A stretch of DNA of 20,850 nt, from positions 1-20,850 of IMG/VR virus record IMGVR_UViG_3300028767_000098. One strand, written 5' to 3'. The DNA is from a virus. A program made the position numbers and the translations under genes. The notes beneath the pieces are model-generated. The model was not told where the DNA came from. It saw only the letters and a list, made by a program, of their open reading frames with translations, and made no database searches. This document shows positions 1 to 5,476 of the stretch, piece after piece. The number at the start of each line of letters is the position of its first letter. Position 1 is the stretch's first letter.

Positions 1-853
1 CAAAAGACCTATCAACCATAGCTTGCACATATGTAGGGTGGTTGTGTGCTTTCGGCCTTTGGCCAAGTGCAGAGGAAAAAAATATTCGCTTGACTTGTTC
101 GCGGTTATCAGTATAGAACGCGAGAATATTAATTAATGCTAAATCAGCTTCCGATTGACTGGTGTAGTAGTTGTGCCACATTCCGCTATAGAGTTCCAAA
201 AACTTTTGACCATTAGAAGCCGCGAAAGCAGTTTCACAAATTTCATTATCGGAATTGATTTCCGGTTGACTTTCAAAAATTGAAGCCATGTTAGAAGCAA
301 AGGCCGGTTTAGGTGGAGCGAGGTATGCCCACAAGGAATTAGCCCATTCATTGATGTCGACAATAGGCAAATTCTTAATTACATCGCCCGTCATGGTCAT
401 GTATCGGCCTGAAGAATAGACTTCAACAGCGTCCCGCTTCCTTCCTGTGGGCACACTTCCGCGCCCGATGATATGCAACCCCTGGCCGGATGGCGAACGC
501 TCAATGTATGTCTGAAACGCTTCATACATTTCAATTTGACGTTTAATAATTTCATCGGCATTTGGGTATTTTGGTTGCCCTTCCTGATCTAAGCCGAAAG
601 GATTATCTAAGTCGATAAATACAAATGGGTCATTTTCGGTTAGCACAAAACCGATGCCAGAATATCCACCACGGTTAAAAATTTGGCAAGCATACGCAAA
701 ACTAGACCAGTTTGAAGAATCGGTTACACTGGCTTTGTATCCATTATTAGGATTGTAAGGGATTTTAGTGGTTCGGCCATCCTCCAATGTTTCCAGCTTG
801 AAAAGAACCCACTGATTATATGTTTTCATTTCTTCTGGAATTTGGTTAATCAC
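1..853 (-). CDS. Primase-polymerase (AEP/PrimPol type), partial at its C-terminus
   Basis: The reading frame is open from a GTG at 853 to the left edge, 284 codons, so the C-terminal part lies outside the window. Visible archaeo-eukaryotic primase motifs are an acidic pair FIDLDN (D81, D83), SPSGQGLHI (residues 120-128, with H127) and a third acidic site in AVEVYSSGRYMTMTGD (E144). After residue 200 a helical segment rich in W, Y and R (around YTSQSEADLALIN) resembles the linker that precedes a helicase domain in phage and plasmid primase-helicases. The likely role is making primers at the phage replication fork. The GTG start is chosen because AAAGGTG lies just upstream and the GTG overlaps the stop of the helix-turn-helix gene (TAGTG), which suggests translational coupling. 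Family membership is inferred from motifs. A downstream helicase domain is expected but not seen. Confidence 0.78.
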   Translation of the reverse strand, partial: MINQIPEEMKTYNQWVLFKLETLEDGRTTKIPYNPNNGYKASVTDSSNWSSFAYACQIFNRGGYSGIGFVLTENDPFVFIDLDNPFGLDQEGQPKYPNADEIIKRQIEMYEAFQTYIERSPSGQGLHIIGRGSVPTGRKRDAVEVYSSGRYMTMTGDVIKNLPIVDINEWANSLWAYLAPPKPAFASNMASIFESQPEINSDNEICETAFAASNGQKFLELYSGMWHNYYTSQSEADLALINILAFYTDNREQVKRIFFSSALGQRPKAHNHPTYVQAMVDRSF

Positions 854-1050
854 TATTTCACCTTTGATTCTAGGTATGCTTTCAGCGTCTCAATGCGATT
901 AACTGAAGGGTCCGAAATTCTACCCTTGACAAGCGCATTCAACCATGCTGAGGGAATAGTGGTTTCTTCGCAAATGAGATTCAAAGTCAACCAAACCGGC
1001 CTGTTTTTCAAAGATAAGACAGTGGTATCGCGCAAAGTCGTTAGAATCAT
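853..1050 (-). CDS. Small helix-turn-helix DNA-binding protein, likely phage regulator
   Basis: A 65-residue protein. The start at 1050 is chosen because TTGAGG lies six bases before the ATG; the longer frame upstream crosses the promoter region and has no such site. Residues 26-60 read like a helix-turn-helix unit: a variable helix, then IPSAWLNALVKGRISDPSVN, which matches the common pattern of a recognition helix followed by 'G+I.(D/N)P' and an amphipathic final helix ending ETLKAYL. It is the first gene of the leftward unit and faces the rightward replication genes across a region with palindromes. It is therefore a good candidate for a repressor or switch protein acting on that region. 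The exact family is not recognised, and the target site is an inference from position. Confidence 0.6.
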   Translation of the reverse strand: MILTTLRDTTVLSLKNRPVWLTLNLICEETTIPSAWLNALVKGRISDPSVNRIETLKAYLESKVK

Positions 1051-1076
1051 AGGAACCTCAAAAAGTGAACATCTTG

Positions 1077-1105
1077 AGAATAGGTCAAAAATATTTCTTT
1101 GGCAA
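1077..1105 (-). promoter_or_regulatory. Putative leftward sigma70-type promoter for the HTH/primase genes
   Basis: On the minus strand TTGCCA (1100-1105) is followed after 17 bases by TATTCT (1077-1082), matching five of six and four of six consensus bases. The start codon of the HTH gene is 27 bases further on. One copy of the AAATATTTC repeat lies inside the spacer, so binding there could control this promoter. Confidence 0.5.
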
Positions 1106-1138
1106 GGGCGAAATATTTCCTTGACACAAGTTTTGTCA
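1089..1138. promoter_or_regulatory. Putative operator cluster between divergent promoters
   Basis: The nonamer AAATATTTC occurs at 1089-1097 and again at 1111-1119, exactly 22 bases apart, which places both copies on nearly the same face of the helix. The second copy is part of the perfect palindrome GAAATATTTC (1110-1119), flanked by CAAGG (1104-1108) and CCTTG (1119-1123). A further inverted repeat, TGACA (1122-1126) and TGTCA (1134-1138), overlaps the rightward -35 box. One copy lies in the leftward promoter spacer and the other abuts the rightward -35. This arrangement fits a switch site for the neighbouring HTH protein. Binding is inferred from layout only. Confidence 0.45.
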
Positions 1139-1148
1139 GAACTAGAAT
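1121..1148 (+). promoter_or_regulatory. Putative rightward sigma70-type promoter for the replication operon
   Basis: A perfect -35 box TTGACA (1121-1126) is followed after 16 bases by TAGAAT (1143-1148), five of six matches to TATAAT. The expected transcript start is near 1155, giving a leader of about 80 bases before the ATG at 1235. This is the clearest promoter in the window and stands upstream of the whole rightward gene block. Confidence 0.6.
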
Positions 1149-1157
1149 GATTGACAT

Positions 1158-1209
1158 GGGAGCGATGCGAACCCAGACTAGCAACCCAACGGGAGCCGCG
1201 AGCGAACCC
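1158..1209. repeat. Paired direct repeats in the leader of the replication operon
   Basis: GGGAGC occurs at 1158-1163 and 1191-1196, and GCGAACCC at 1167-1174 and 1202-1209, so a two-part unit is repeated with 33-35 base spacing. The segment is GC-rich compared with its surroundings and lies in the expected 5' leader of the rightward transcript, before the ATG at 1235. It could be a protein-binding site or a small iteron-like pair. I found no convincing cloverleaf or terminator fold in it. Confidence 0.4.
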
Positions 1210-1234
1210 CAACCATACACCTTTTGGAGATACG

Positions 1235-1759
1235 ATGGAGAATCGCCAATATCAAACCCTGGCAAATAAATCGCCAATCCGATTTAACGGCGAAAGGGTT
1301 GTTTTGGAACAGTTTTTGAATAGTGTAGCTGGGGCGATTCGTGCCTTGAATATTTTGAATGACTGCAAGCGCGAATTACTTTGCGAAAATGGTTACACTG
1401 GTGCAAGGCCGCCGAAATTTTTCAACAACTGTTCTAGCCTTCCAGCACAGTTTGAAGATTACAAGCAAGGCGAAAAAGTTATTTCGGCAATCCTGAATTT
1501 GGCGATTGAGTCTAAAGGTTTGTTGGAAAAACTTGAACAGACTTTGAAAAATCGAAATTATGTTTCGGTTTGCGGTATGCATGATAACATTGCTAATATG
1601 TTTCAGCATCAAGCTAACATTGCCGAATTTCTGGGAACTGATTTTGATGAAATGATGCAATCCAATATTGGCAAATTGAAAAACATGAATCCCGAAAGGT
1701 TCAATCCTGGCATTGACGAACAGGTTGAAATTGCCATGTTTAAAAGTGAGCAAGAATGA
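1235..1759 (+). CDS. MazG-fold-like protein, possibly inactive
   Basis: 174 residues. The start at 1235 is chosen over an upstream frame extension because GGAGA stands four bases before the ATG. The C-terminal half is mostly helical and aligns by eye with phage MazG-type nucleotide pyrophosphohydrolases: AIESKGLLEKL (residues 90-100) where the family has a glutamate pair, then HDNIANMFQ (116-124), then EFLGTDFDEMMQSNIGKL and MNPERF, which match the usual 'LG.(D/S)..E....N..KL..R.P..F' ending. If the alignment is right, the metal-binding glutamate/aspartate positions are largely lost (ESKG in place of ExxGE; DNxxN in place of EExxD), so it may not be catalytic. It is the first gene of the rightward block. 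The N-terminal 75 residues match nothing I know. The fold assignment is tentative. Confidence 0.45.
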   Translation: MENRQYQTLANKSPIRFNGERVVLEQFLNSVAGAIRALNILNDCKRELLCENGYTGARPPKFFNNCSSLPAQFEDYKQGEKVISAILNLAIESKGLLEKLEQTLKNRNYVSVCGMHDNIANMFQHQANIAEFLGTDFDEMMQSNIGKLKNMNPERFNPGIDEQVEIAMFKSEQE

Positions 1760-2151
1760 ACCCACAAGATAGGGATGAAAAAATACAAAAATGGAACAAT
1801 CTTTGCGCGGCTTTGGCAATTGTCAAAGAACAGGAAATGAAGCTTCGGAAAGAAATTGTTGAGTATGTAACCGAAGGAAAGCATAGCTGCAAAATGAATT
1901 TGGGTTTTGGGTATGGCTTAGATGCCGAAAATACCTTGAATTATAAAATTGATGATCCTGAAGACAAACTTTTAAGTTTGGTTGAATGGCTCAAGCAAAA
2001 TAACGAACCTGAAGTATTCAAGCAAAAATGGGAATTCAACGAATCAAATTACAAAAAGGTTTCACCAACAGTTAAGGCTTATGTTGACGAATTGATTAGC
2101 TGTAAACCCGGTTCTCCAAAATTAACTTTCATTCAACCAAAGGAAGGCTAA
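1756..2151 (+). CDS. Conserved phage protein with N-terminal coiled helix (DUF7173-like)
   Basis: 131 residues. Its ATG overlaps the stop of the preceding gene (ATGA), so the two are probably translated together. Residues 10-35 form a charged helix (ALAIVKEQEMKLRKEIVEYV), followed by a basic, glycine-containing segment with Cys45 and a C-terminal part that pairs WEFNESNYKKV with a final strand PGSPKLTFIQP. This layout resembles a small phage protein family often found next to Sak4 and SSB-like genes (annotated DUF7173, recalled from memory). The function is not known; the neighbourhood suggests a role in DNA replication or recombination. Confidence 0.6.
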   Translation: MNPQDRDEKIQKWNNLCAALAIVKEQEMKLRKEIVEYVTEGKHSCKMNLGFGYGLDAENTLNYKIDDPEDKLLSLVEWLKQNNEPEVFKQKWEFNESNYKKVSPTVKAYVDELISCKPGSPKLTFIQPKEG

Positions 2152-2153
2152 AA

Positions 2154-2258
2154 ATGAAATTATCTGAACTTTTAGGTTGCATTATGTTTTTTATTTGGCT
2201 TAGTTTTTGGAGTTTTGTTGCTTGGGTTGCTTGGCATTTCATTTCTAAGTTCTGGTGA
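2154..2258 (+). CDS. 34-residue single-span membrane protein
   Basis: A short frame encoding MKLSELLGC, then a strongly hydrophobic, aromatic stretch rich in Phe and Trp (about residues 10-30), ending with a short basic tail (HFISKFW). It has a good ribosome binding site (AGGAAGG, seven bases upstream), fills the gap between its neighbours, and ends four bases before the next ATG, all of which support a real gene. It would sit in the inner membrane as one helix. A holin-like role is possible but nothing supports it directly. The placement between replication genes is unusual for a lysis protein. Confidence 0.55.
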   Translation: MKLSELLGCIMFFIWLSFWSFVAWVAWHFISKFW

Positions 2259-2261
2259 TAA

Positions 2262-2945
2262 ATGGTAATTAAACTTAAAAATACCGCCGAATTAGCCAAA
2301 GCAGACTCTATTAAGCTGCTTATCTATGGCGAAGCTGGCGCGGGAAAAACGCGACTCATCAGCACAGCGCCTAGACCTGTTATTTTTTCAGCCGAATCAG
2401 GCTTGTTAAGTTTGCGTAAATTTCAATTGCCATACGTTATTATTTCAACTTATAAGGAACTTGAGGAATGTTTCTTGTGGGCATCCAAATCAGCCGAAAT
2501 GAAGCAATTCGACACAATTTGTCTTGACAGTTTGAGCGAAATTGCCGAAGTTATTTTAACCAATTTAAAAACTTTGCATAAGGATCCTAGAAAAGCCTAT
2601 GGCGAAATTTCGGATAAGATGCTAGAATTAATTCGCGGCTTTCGTGATATTCCTGGGAAGCATGTTTATTTTTCAGCCAAGCAAGAAAGGGTAGCCGATG
2701 CCGCAACGGGCGCTTTGCTTTTTGGCCCCATGATGCCGGGAAAGGTTTTGCCGGTAGCCTTGCCTTATTTCTTTGATGAAATTTTTCAATTGAGCGTTTT
2801 CACTGACCCGGCAACCCAAACAAAAACTAGAGCTTTGCGAACCGATAAAGATAATCAATATCAAGCAAAAGATAGATCCGGCAATCTTGACATTTGGGAA
2901 CCGGCTGACTTAGGTTTGATTTTTAACAAAATCGCGAAAGGATAG
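2262..2945 (+). CDS. Sak4-like RecA-fold ATPase (recombination/annealing)
   Basis: 227 residues. The Walker A motif GEAGAGKT is at residues 23-30 and a Walker B strand FDTICLDSL is at 83-91 with D89. The core spacing, the sensor-like FSAKQER segment after a short helix, and the C-terminal DIWEPADLGLIFNKI resemble the single-domain Sak4 family of phage RecA-like ATPases. These act with the phage single-strand binding protein in homologous recombination and replication. Here the SSB-like gene lies about 400 bases downstream and a RecB-like exonuclease follows, completing the usual trio. The ribosome binding site is weak, but the preceding small gene ends four bases upstream, so coupling is likely. 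Confident as a P-loop ATPase; Sak4 is the best family guess. Confidence 0.75.
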   Translation: MVIKLKNTAELAKADSIKLLIYGEAGAGKTRLISTAPRPVIFSAESGLLSLRKFQLPYVIISTYKELEECFLWASKSAEMKQFDTICLDSLSEIAEVILTNLKTLHKDPRKAYGEISDKMLELIRGFRDIPGKHVYFSAKQERVADAATGALLFGPMMPGKVLPVALPYFFDEIFQLSVFTDPATQTKTRALRTDKDNQYQAKDRSGNLDIWEPADLGLIFNKIAKG

Positions 2946-2949
2946 AGAA

Positions 2950-3171
2950 ATGACCAAAATGGAACGAATTAAACATCTTGAAGGCATTATTTCTGGATGC
3001 CGTGTATTTGTTGCTCAGGCAACGCTAAAAGAGAATGGTGGTTCTCATGCGCAACGTCAAGACGCCAACGAATGGCTACAATTAATTGACTATGCGCTTG
3101 ACAAAACACCGAAGGTTCGATTGTCCGACCCTGGAGTAATTGAGCAATTGCGTAAAGATTTTGGATTATAA
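2950..3171 (+). CDS. Small hypothetical protein
   Basis: 73 residues, predicted to be two to three helices with no membrane segment. It begins MTKMERIKHLEGIISGC and ends in a charged helix IEQLRKDFGL. AAAGGA precedes the start at good distance. It follows the Sak4-like gene by four bases and ends just before the tRNA, so it is in the same operon. The stop codon overlaps a TATAAT box that may drive the tRNA. I do not recognise a family. Confidence 0.55.
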   Translation: MTKMERIKHLEGIISGCRVFVAQATLKENGGSHAQRQDANEWLQLIDYALDKTPKVRLSDPGVIEQLRKDFGL

Positions 3172-3172
3172 T
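3167..3172 (+). promoter_or_regulatory. Possible -10 box for the tRNA-Leu and SSB unit
   Basis: A perfect TATAAT overlaps the stop of the 73-residue gene and lies 11 bases before the tRNA, so a transcript would begin almost at the tRNA 5' end. No good -35 box is seen at 16-18 bases (a TTGAGC at 3140 is too far), so this is weakly supported. Confidence 0.3.
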
Positions 3173-3182
3173 TTAACCAACA

Positions 3183-3270
3183 GCCCCCATGGCGAAATTG
3201 GTCAGACGCTTTGGATTTAAAATCCAACGATAGTAATATCATCCCGGTTCGAGTCCGGGTGGGGGCACCA
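3183..3270 (+). tRNA. tRNA-Leu, anticodon UAA
   Basis: The 88-base sequence folds as a class II tRNA. The acceptor stem GCCCCCA pairs with TGGGGGC and is followed by an encoded ACCA. The D stem is GCG/CGC. The anticodon stem TTGGA/TCCAA encloses the loop TTTAAAA with anticodon TAA. The long variable arm is GATA/TATC. The T arm is CCCGG-TTCGAGT-CCGGG. It reads the UUA leucine codon, which this AT-rich phage uses often. It lies between the replication genes and the SSB-like gene on the same strand. All stems are perfect, so it is expected to be functional. Confidence 0.95.
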
Positions 3271-3291
3271 TTCAGTTCAACCATGGGCCTA

Positions 3292-3315
3292 AATCGCTTG
3301 CCCACAAAAGCGATT
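3292..3315 (+). other. Hairpin before the SSB-like gene with TGCCCACA in its loop
   Basis: AATCGCTT (3292-3299) and AAGCGATT (3308-3315) form a perfect 8-bp stem around the loop GCCCACAA, which carries most of one copy of the repeated octamer TGCCCACA. It is followed by TAAATTTT, too weak a T run for a confident terminator. It stands 20 bases before the SSB-like start codon, in the leader between the tRNA and that gene. It could protect the tRNA 3' end, act as a leaky attenuator, or bind a protein. Confidence 0.45.
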
Positions 3316-3335
3316 AAATTTTATGAGGTTCCAAA

Positions 3336-3941
3336 ATGGCCCTTCTGCCTTCTGCTTTTAACGCTTTCTTGGTTGACCCTGCGGCTTCTGTCGGCCAGCT
3401 TCCGGTATGTCCCGAAGGCTTGCCGGTTGTGATTACTGCCAGCGAATTCAAGGCCGCTAAATCCGGCGGTAATAACTACTACGTTGAATTGTCGCTTCAG
3501 GTTATTGATGGGCCTCACAAGGGCGAAACCGGGCCTTTCCGTCTTAACCTGGGAAATGACAATGAAACTGCGGTTCGCATTGCCAATCAGCAGCTTTCTG
3601 CCATCTGTCACGCAACCAGCCAAATGAATATCAGCGATACGCAACAGCTTCACAACATTCCGTTTGTCGTTACTACTATCGGCAAGGAAGTTACTAACGA
3701 CAAGGGCGAAAAGTTCACCAGTAGCGAAGTCAAGCGCATTCTGAATATTCGCGGTGAAGCGCCTAGCAAGGCCGCTGCCCCTGGTGCTGCTCCTGCCCCT
3801 GCCTTTGCCGCTCCCGTTGCCATCGTTGCTCCTGCCGCTCCTGCGGCCCCGGCCTGGGCTCCCGCTAGCCCTGCGGCCCCGGCCTTTGTTCCTCCTGCGG
3901 CTTCCGCTCCTGCCGGTGCGCCTCCCTGGGCCGCTAAGTAA
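3336..3941 (+). CDS. DUF669-type single-stranded DNA-binding protein
   Basis: 201 residues. The start follows TGAGGTT at ideal distance. Residues 25-140 match the pattern of phage DUF669 proteins, which serve as SSB analogues: a strand segment VVITASEFKAAKSGGNNYY, then VIDGPHKGETGPFRLNL, a helix VRIANQQLSAIC, then IPFVVTTIGKE and a final strand. From about residue 143 the protein becomes a low-complexity tail of Ala and Pro, ending PPWAAK, and lacks the acidic tip typical of bacterial SSB. Codon use is markedly more GC-rich than neighbouring genes, which fits high expression, and a strong terminator follows. It likely coats single-stranded DNA for the Sak4-like ATPase, exonuclease and polymerase of this block. 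Confidence 0.72.
   Translation: MALLPSAFNAFLVDPAASVGQLPVCPEGLPVVITASEFKAAKSGGNNYYVELSLQVIDGPHKGETGPFRLNLGNDNETAVRIANQQLSAICHATSQMNISDTQQLHNIPFVVTTIGKEVTNDKGEKFTSSEVKRILNIRGEAPSKAAAPGAAPAPAFAAPVAIVAPAAPAAPAWAPASPAAPAFVPPAASAPAGAPPWAAK
3840..3885 (+). repeat. Direct 16-bp repeat inside the SSB-like C-terminal tail
   Basis: CCTGCGGCCCCGGCCT occurs at 3840-3855 and identically at 3870-3885, a 30-base period. Each copy codes for part of the Pro-Ala-Ala-Pro-Ala tail. The identity at all codon positions suggests recent duplication or slippage, so tail length may vary among related phages. Confidence 0.75.
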
Positions 3942-3959
3942 ATAGCAATTAACAAATTA

Positions 3960-3996
3960 ACCCCAGGATAGCCTAAAAATTATCCTGGGGTTTTTT
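3960..3996 (+). terminator. Rho-independent terminator after the SSB-like gene
   Basis: A perfect 11-bp stem (ACCCCAGGATA with TATCCTGGGGT) around a 10-base loop is followed by a run of T. It lies 19 bases after the SSB-like stop and only 12 bases before the next start codon, so downstream genes must depend on read-through or another promoter. Confidence 0.92.
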
Positions 3997-4008
3997 CAAA
4001 GGTTTAAA

Positions 4009-4839
4009 ATGAACAGTGATAAAAAGCAAATAGCCGATGAAATTAGAGCCAAAATTGATGCTCATTGTCAAGCTATTTACAATGAAGAATTTAGAACGCA
4101 TTTAGGCGCTTCCTTGATTGGCGATAAATGCTTACGTAAGCTTTGGTTTGGCTTTCGTTGGGTTCAAAAGGCCGCTCATACAGGCCGAAAATTGCGCTTG
4201 TTTAATACCGGCAATTGTGAAGAAACTAGAATTATTGCTTGGTTGAATGGAGCGGGTTATGAAGTTAAAAATGTTGATACTAACACTGGAAAACAATTCA
4301 AGATTGTTGACTGTGCCGGTCATTTTGGCGGGTCTATTGATGGCGTTGTTAATGTTGATGCGCTAGGCTTGTGCTTGTTTGAAGCCAAAAGCAACAAAAC
4401 AGGTTCGGAATTCAAAGCCTTTTTCGATGAAGGAATGAGGCTTAACAAGCCTAGACATTGGGCGCAAATTTGCACTTATGGAATGAAGTTGAACATTAAA
4501 AATTGCTTGTATATCTGCAAGAATAAAGACAATGATGATTTGTATATTGAACCCGTTGAACTTGATTTTGAACATGGAAAGGAAATGATTGAAAAGGCTA
4601 GCTACATTATTGGATGCCAGGACAAGCCTAGCCGTATAAGTGAAACACCAACTTACTTTGAATGTAAAATGTGTGATTATACTGATATTTGCCACAGGGG
4701 AAAACAGGCAGACAATAATTGTCGCTCATGTAAATTTGCAAGCGCCGTTGAAGATGCACAATGGAAGTGTGAAAAATATGGTATAATTCCTAAGGAAGAA
4801 ATTGGTAAGCCTAAACCTTGCTGGGAAGGGATAATCTAA
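4009..4839 (+). CDS. PD-(D/E)XK exonuclease, Cas4/RecB-like
   Basis: 276 residues. The nuclease signature is clear: GGSIDGVV with D111, then LFEAKS with E125 and K127, then HWAQICTYG with Q153 and Y157 (the QxxxY motif of RecB-like nucleases). The C-terminal region has clustered cysteines (C219, C222, C228, C238, C241, C254), arranged like the zinc or iron-sulfur cluster of Cas4/AddB-type enzymes. There is no CRISPR array or other cas gene, so a phage recombination or replication exonuclease is the sensible reading, partnered with the Sak4-like ATPase and the SSB-like protein. AAAGG precedes the start. It begins 12 bases after a strong terminator, so its expression should be lower than that of the SSB-like gene. 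The nuclease class is well supported; the metal cofactor of the cysteines is inferred. Confidence 0.8.
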   Translation: MNSDKKQIADEIRAKIDAHCQAIYNEEFRTHLGASLIGDKCLRKLWFGFRWVQKAAHTGRKLRLFNTGNCEETRIIAWLNGAGYEVKNVDTNTGKQFKIVDCAGHFGGSIDGVVNVDALGLCLFEAKSNKTGSEFKAFFDEGMRLNKPRHWAQICTYGMKLNIKNCLYICKNKDNDDLYIEPVELDFEHGKEMIEKASYIIGCQDKPSRISETPTYFECKMCDYTDICHRGKQADNNCRSCKFASAVEDAQWKCEKYGIIPKEEIGKPKPCWEGII

Positions 4840-4840
4840 A

Positions 4841-5476
4841 ATGGGATGGCCATCTGAAGAAAAGATTGAAAAATTTGAAAACCCAAACAATTTTCCAACA
4901 ACCCAGAATGCAGCCATTGCTATAGGCTCCAGATTCTATATAAACGGAAATTCTTGCAAACGTGGGCATAAATCCGAAAGATATACCAACGGCGGTTGTT
5001 GTGTAGCTTGTAGTATTTTAGCTAAGAAAAGCAGTGTTACCCATAGACAGCGTTCCATTGAAAACCAAAAACTTATGCAAATTGCAGTTTCCAATAATAA
5101 AACTACATATATTCCAGATACACCTTGCAAATACGGCCATAGTTTGCGGTTTACAACGTCTAATAATTGCGTTATTTGTGATGAAATTGGGCGTGACAAA
5201 TACAGAATTACACAAAGATATTGCAGAATAAAAAGAGAATATGGTTTAACAAAAATTGAATATTTGGCTATGGTTGAAAAACAAAAAAGTTGTTGTTTTC
5301 TTTGTAATTCATATCACCAGGACCATTTTAAATTGCATGTTGATCATTGTCATGAAACCGGAAAGGTTCGAGGTTTGCTTTGCAATAAATGCAATCAAGG
5401 AATTGGTTTGTTTAATCATTCTCCAGAATTAATTAGAAAAGCGGCTGTTTATTGTGAGAAAGCCAACAATGAGTAA
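4841..5476 (+). CDS. Endonuclease VII-like HNH nuclease with two N-terminal zinc motifs
   Basis: 211 residues. The C-terminal part is typical of recombination endonuclease VII (T4 gp49 type): YGLTKIEYLAMVEKQ, then CFLC (C152, C155), HVDHCHETGKVRGLLC (D168, H169, C170, H171), and CNKCN (C181, C184, N185). The four cysteines bind zinc and the DHxH segment is the catalytic His-Me finger. Before it are two similar Cys/His units: CKRGH...CCVAC (from C39) and CKYGH...CVIC (from C96), apparently a tandem zinc-binding duplication. The protein is expected to cut branched DNA or Holliday junctions before packaging. GGAAGGGA precedes the start, and the gene overlaps the next by eight bases. A homing HNH endonuclease is the alternative, less likely given its integrated position. 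Confidence 0.82.
   Translation: MGWPSEEKIEKFENPNNFPTTQNAAIAIGSRFYINGNSCKRGHKSERYTNGGCCVACSILAKKSSVTHRQRSIENQKLMQIAVSNNKTTYIPDTPCKYGHSLRFTTSNNCVICDEIGRDKYRITQRYCRIKREYGLTKIEYLAMVEKQKSCCFLCNSYHQDHFKLHVDHCHETGKVRGLLCNKCNQGIGLFNHSPELIRKAAVYCEKANNE

Noticed and set aside
842-1150. Rightward 102-codon frame opposite the HTH gene
   Set aside because: It is antisense to the HTH gene and the primase start, has no ribosome binding site, and covers the promoter region. The minus-strand gene has better start signals and a recognisable motif.
1151-1212. tRNA-like or structured RNA in the leader before 1235
   Set aside because: There are TTCG-containing and GC-rich stretches, but no acceptor, D and T stems pair in either strand. 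Only direct repeats are supported.
3183-3270. tRNA-Leu as a prophage attachment site
   Set aside because: No integrase is seen, the tRNA is complete and inside an operon, and no duplicated tRNA 3' end was noticed.
3650-3955. 101-codon Ala/Gly-rich frame antisense to the SSB-like gene
   Set aside because: It is a consequence of the GC-rich Pro/Ala codons on the other strand and has no start signal.
4009-4839. Cas4-like gene as evidence of a CRISPR system
   Set aside because: No repeat-spacer array and no other cas gene are present. RecB-like nucleases of this type are common in phage recombination modules.
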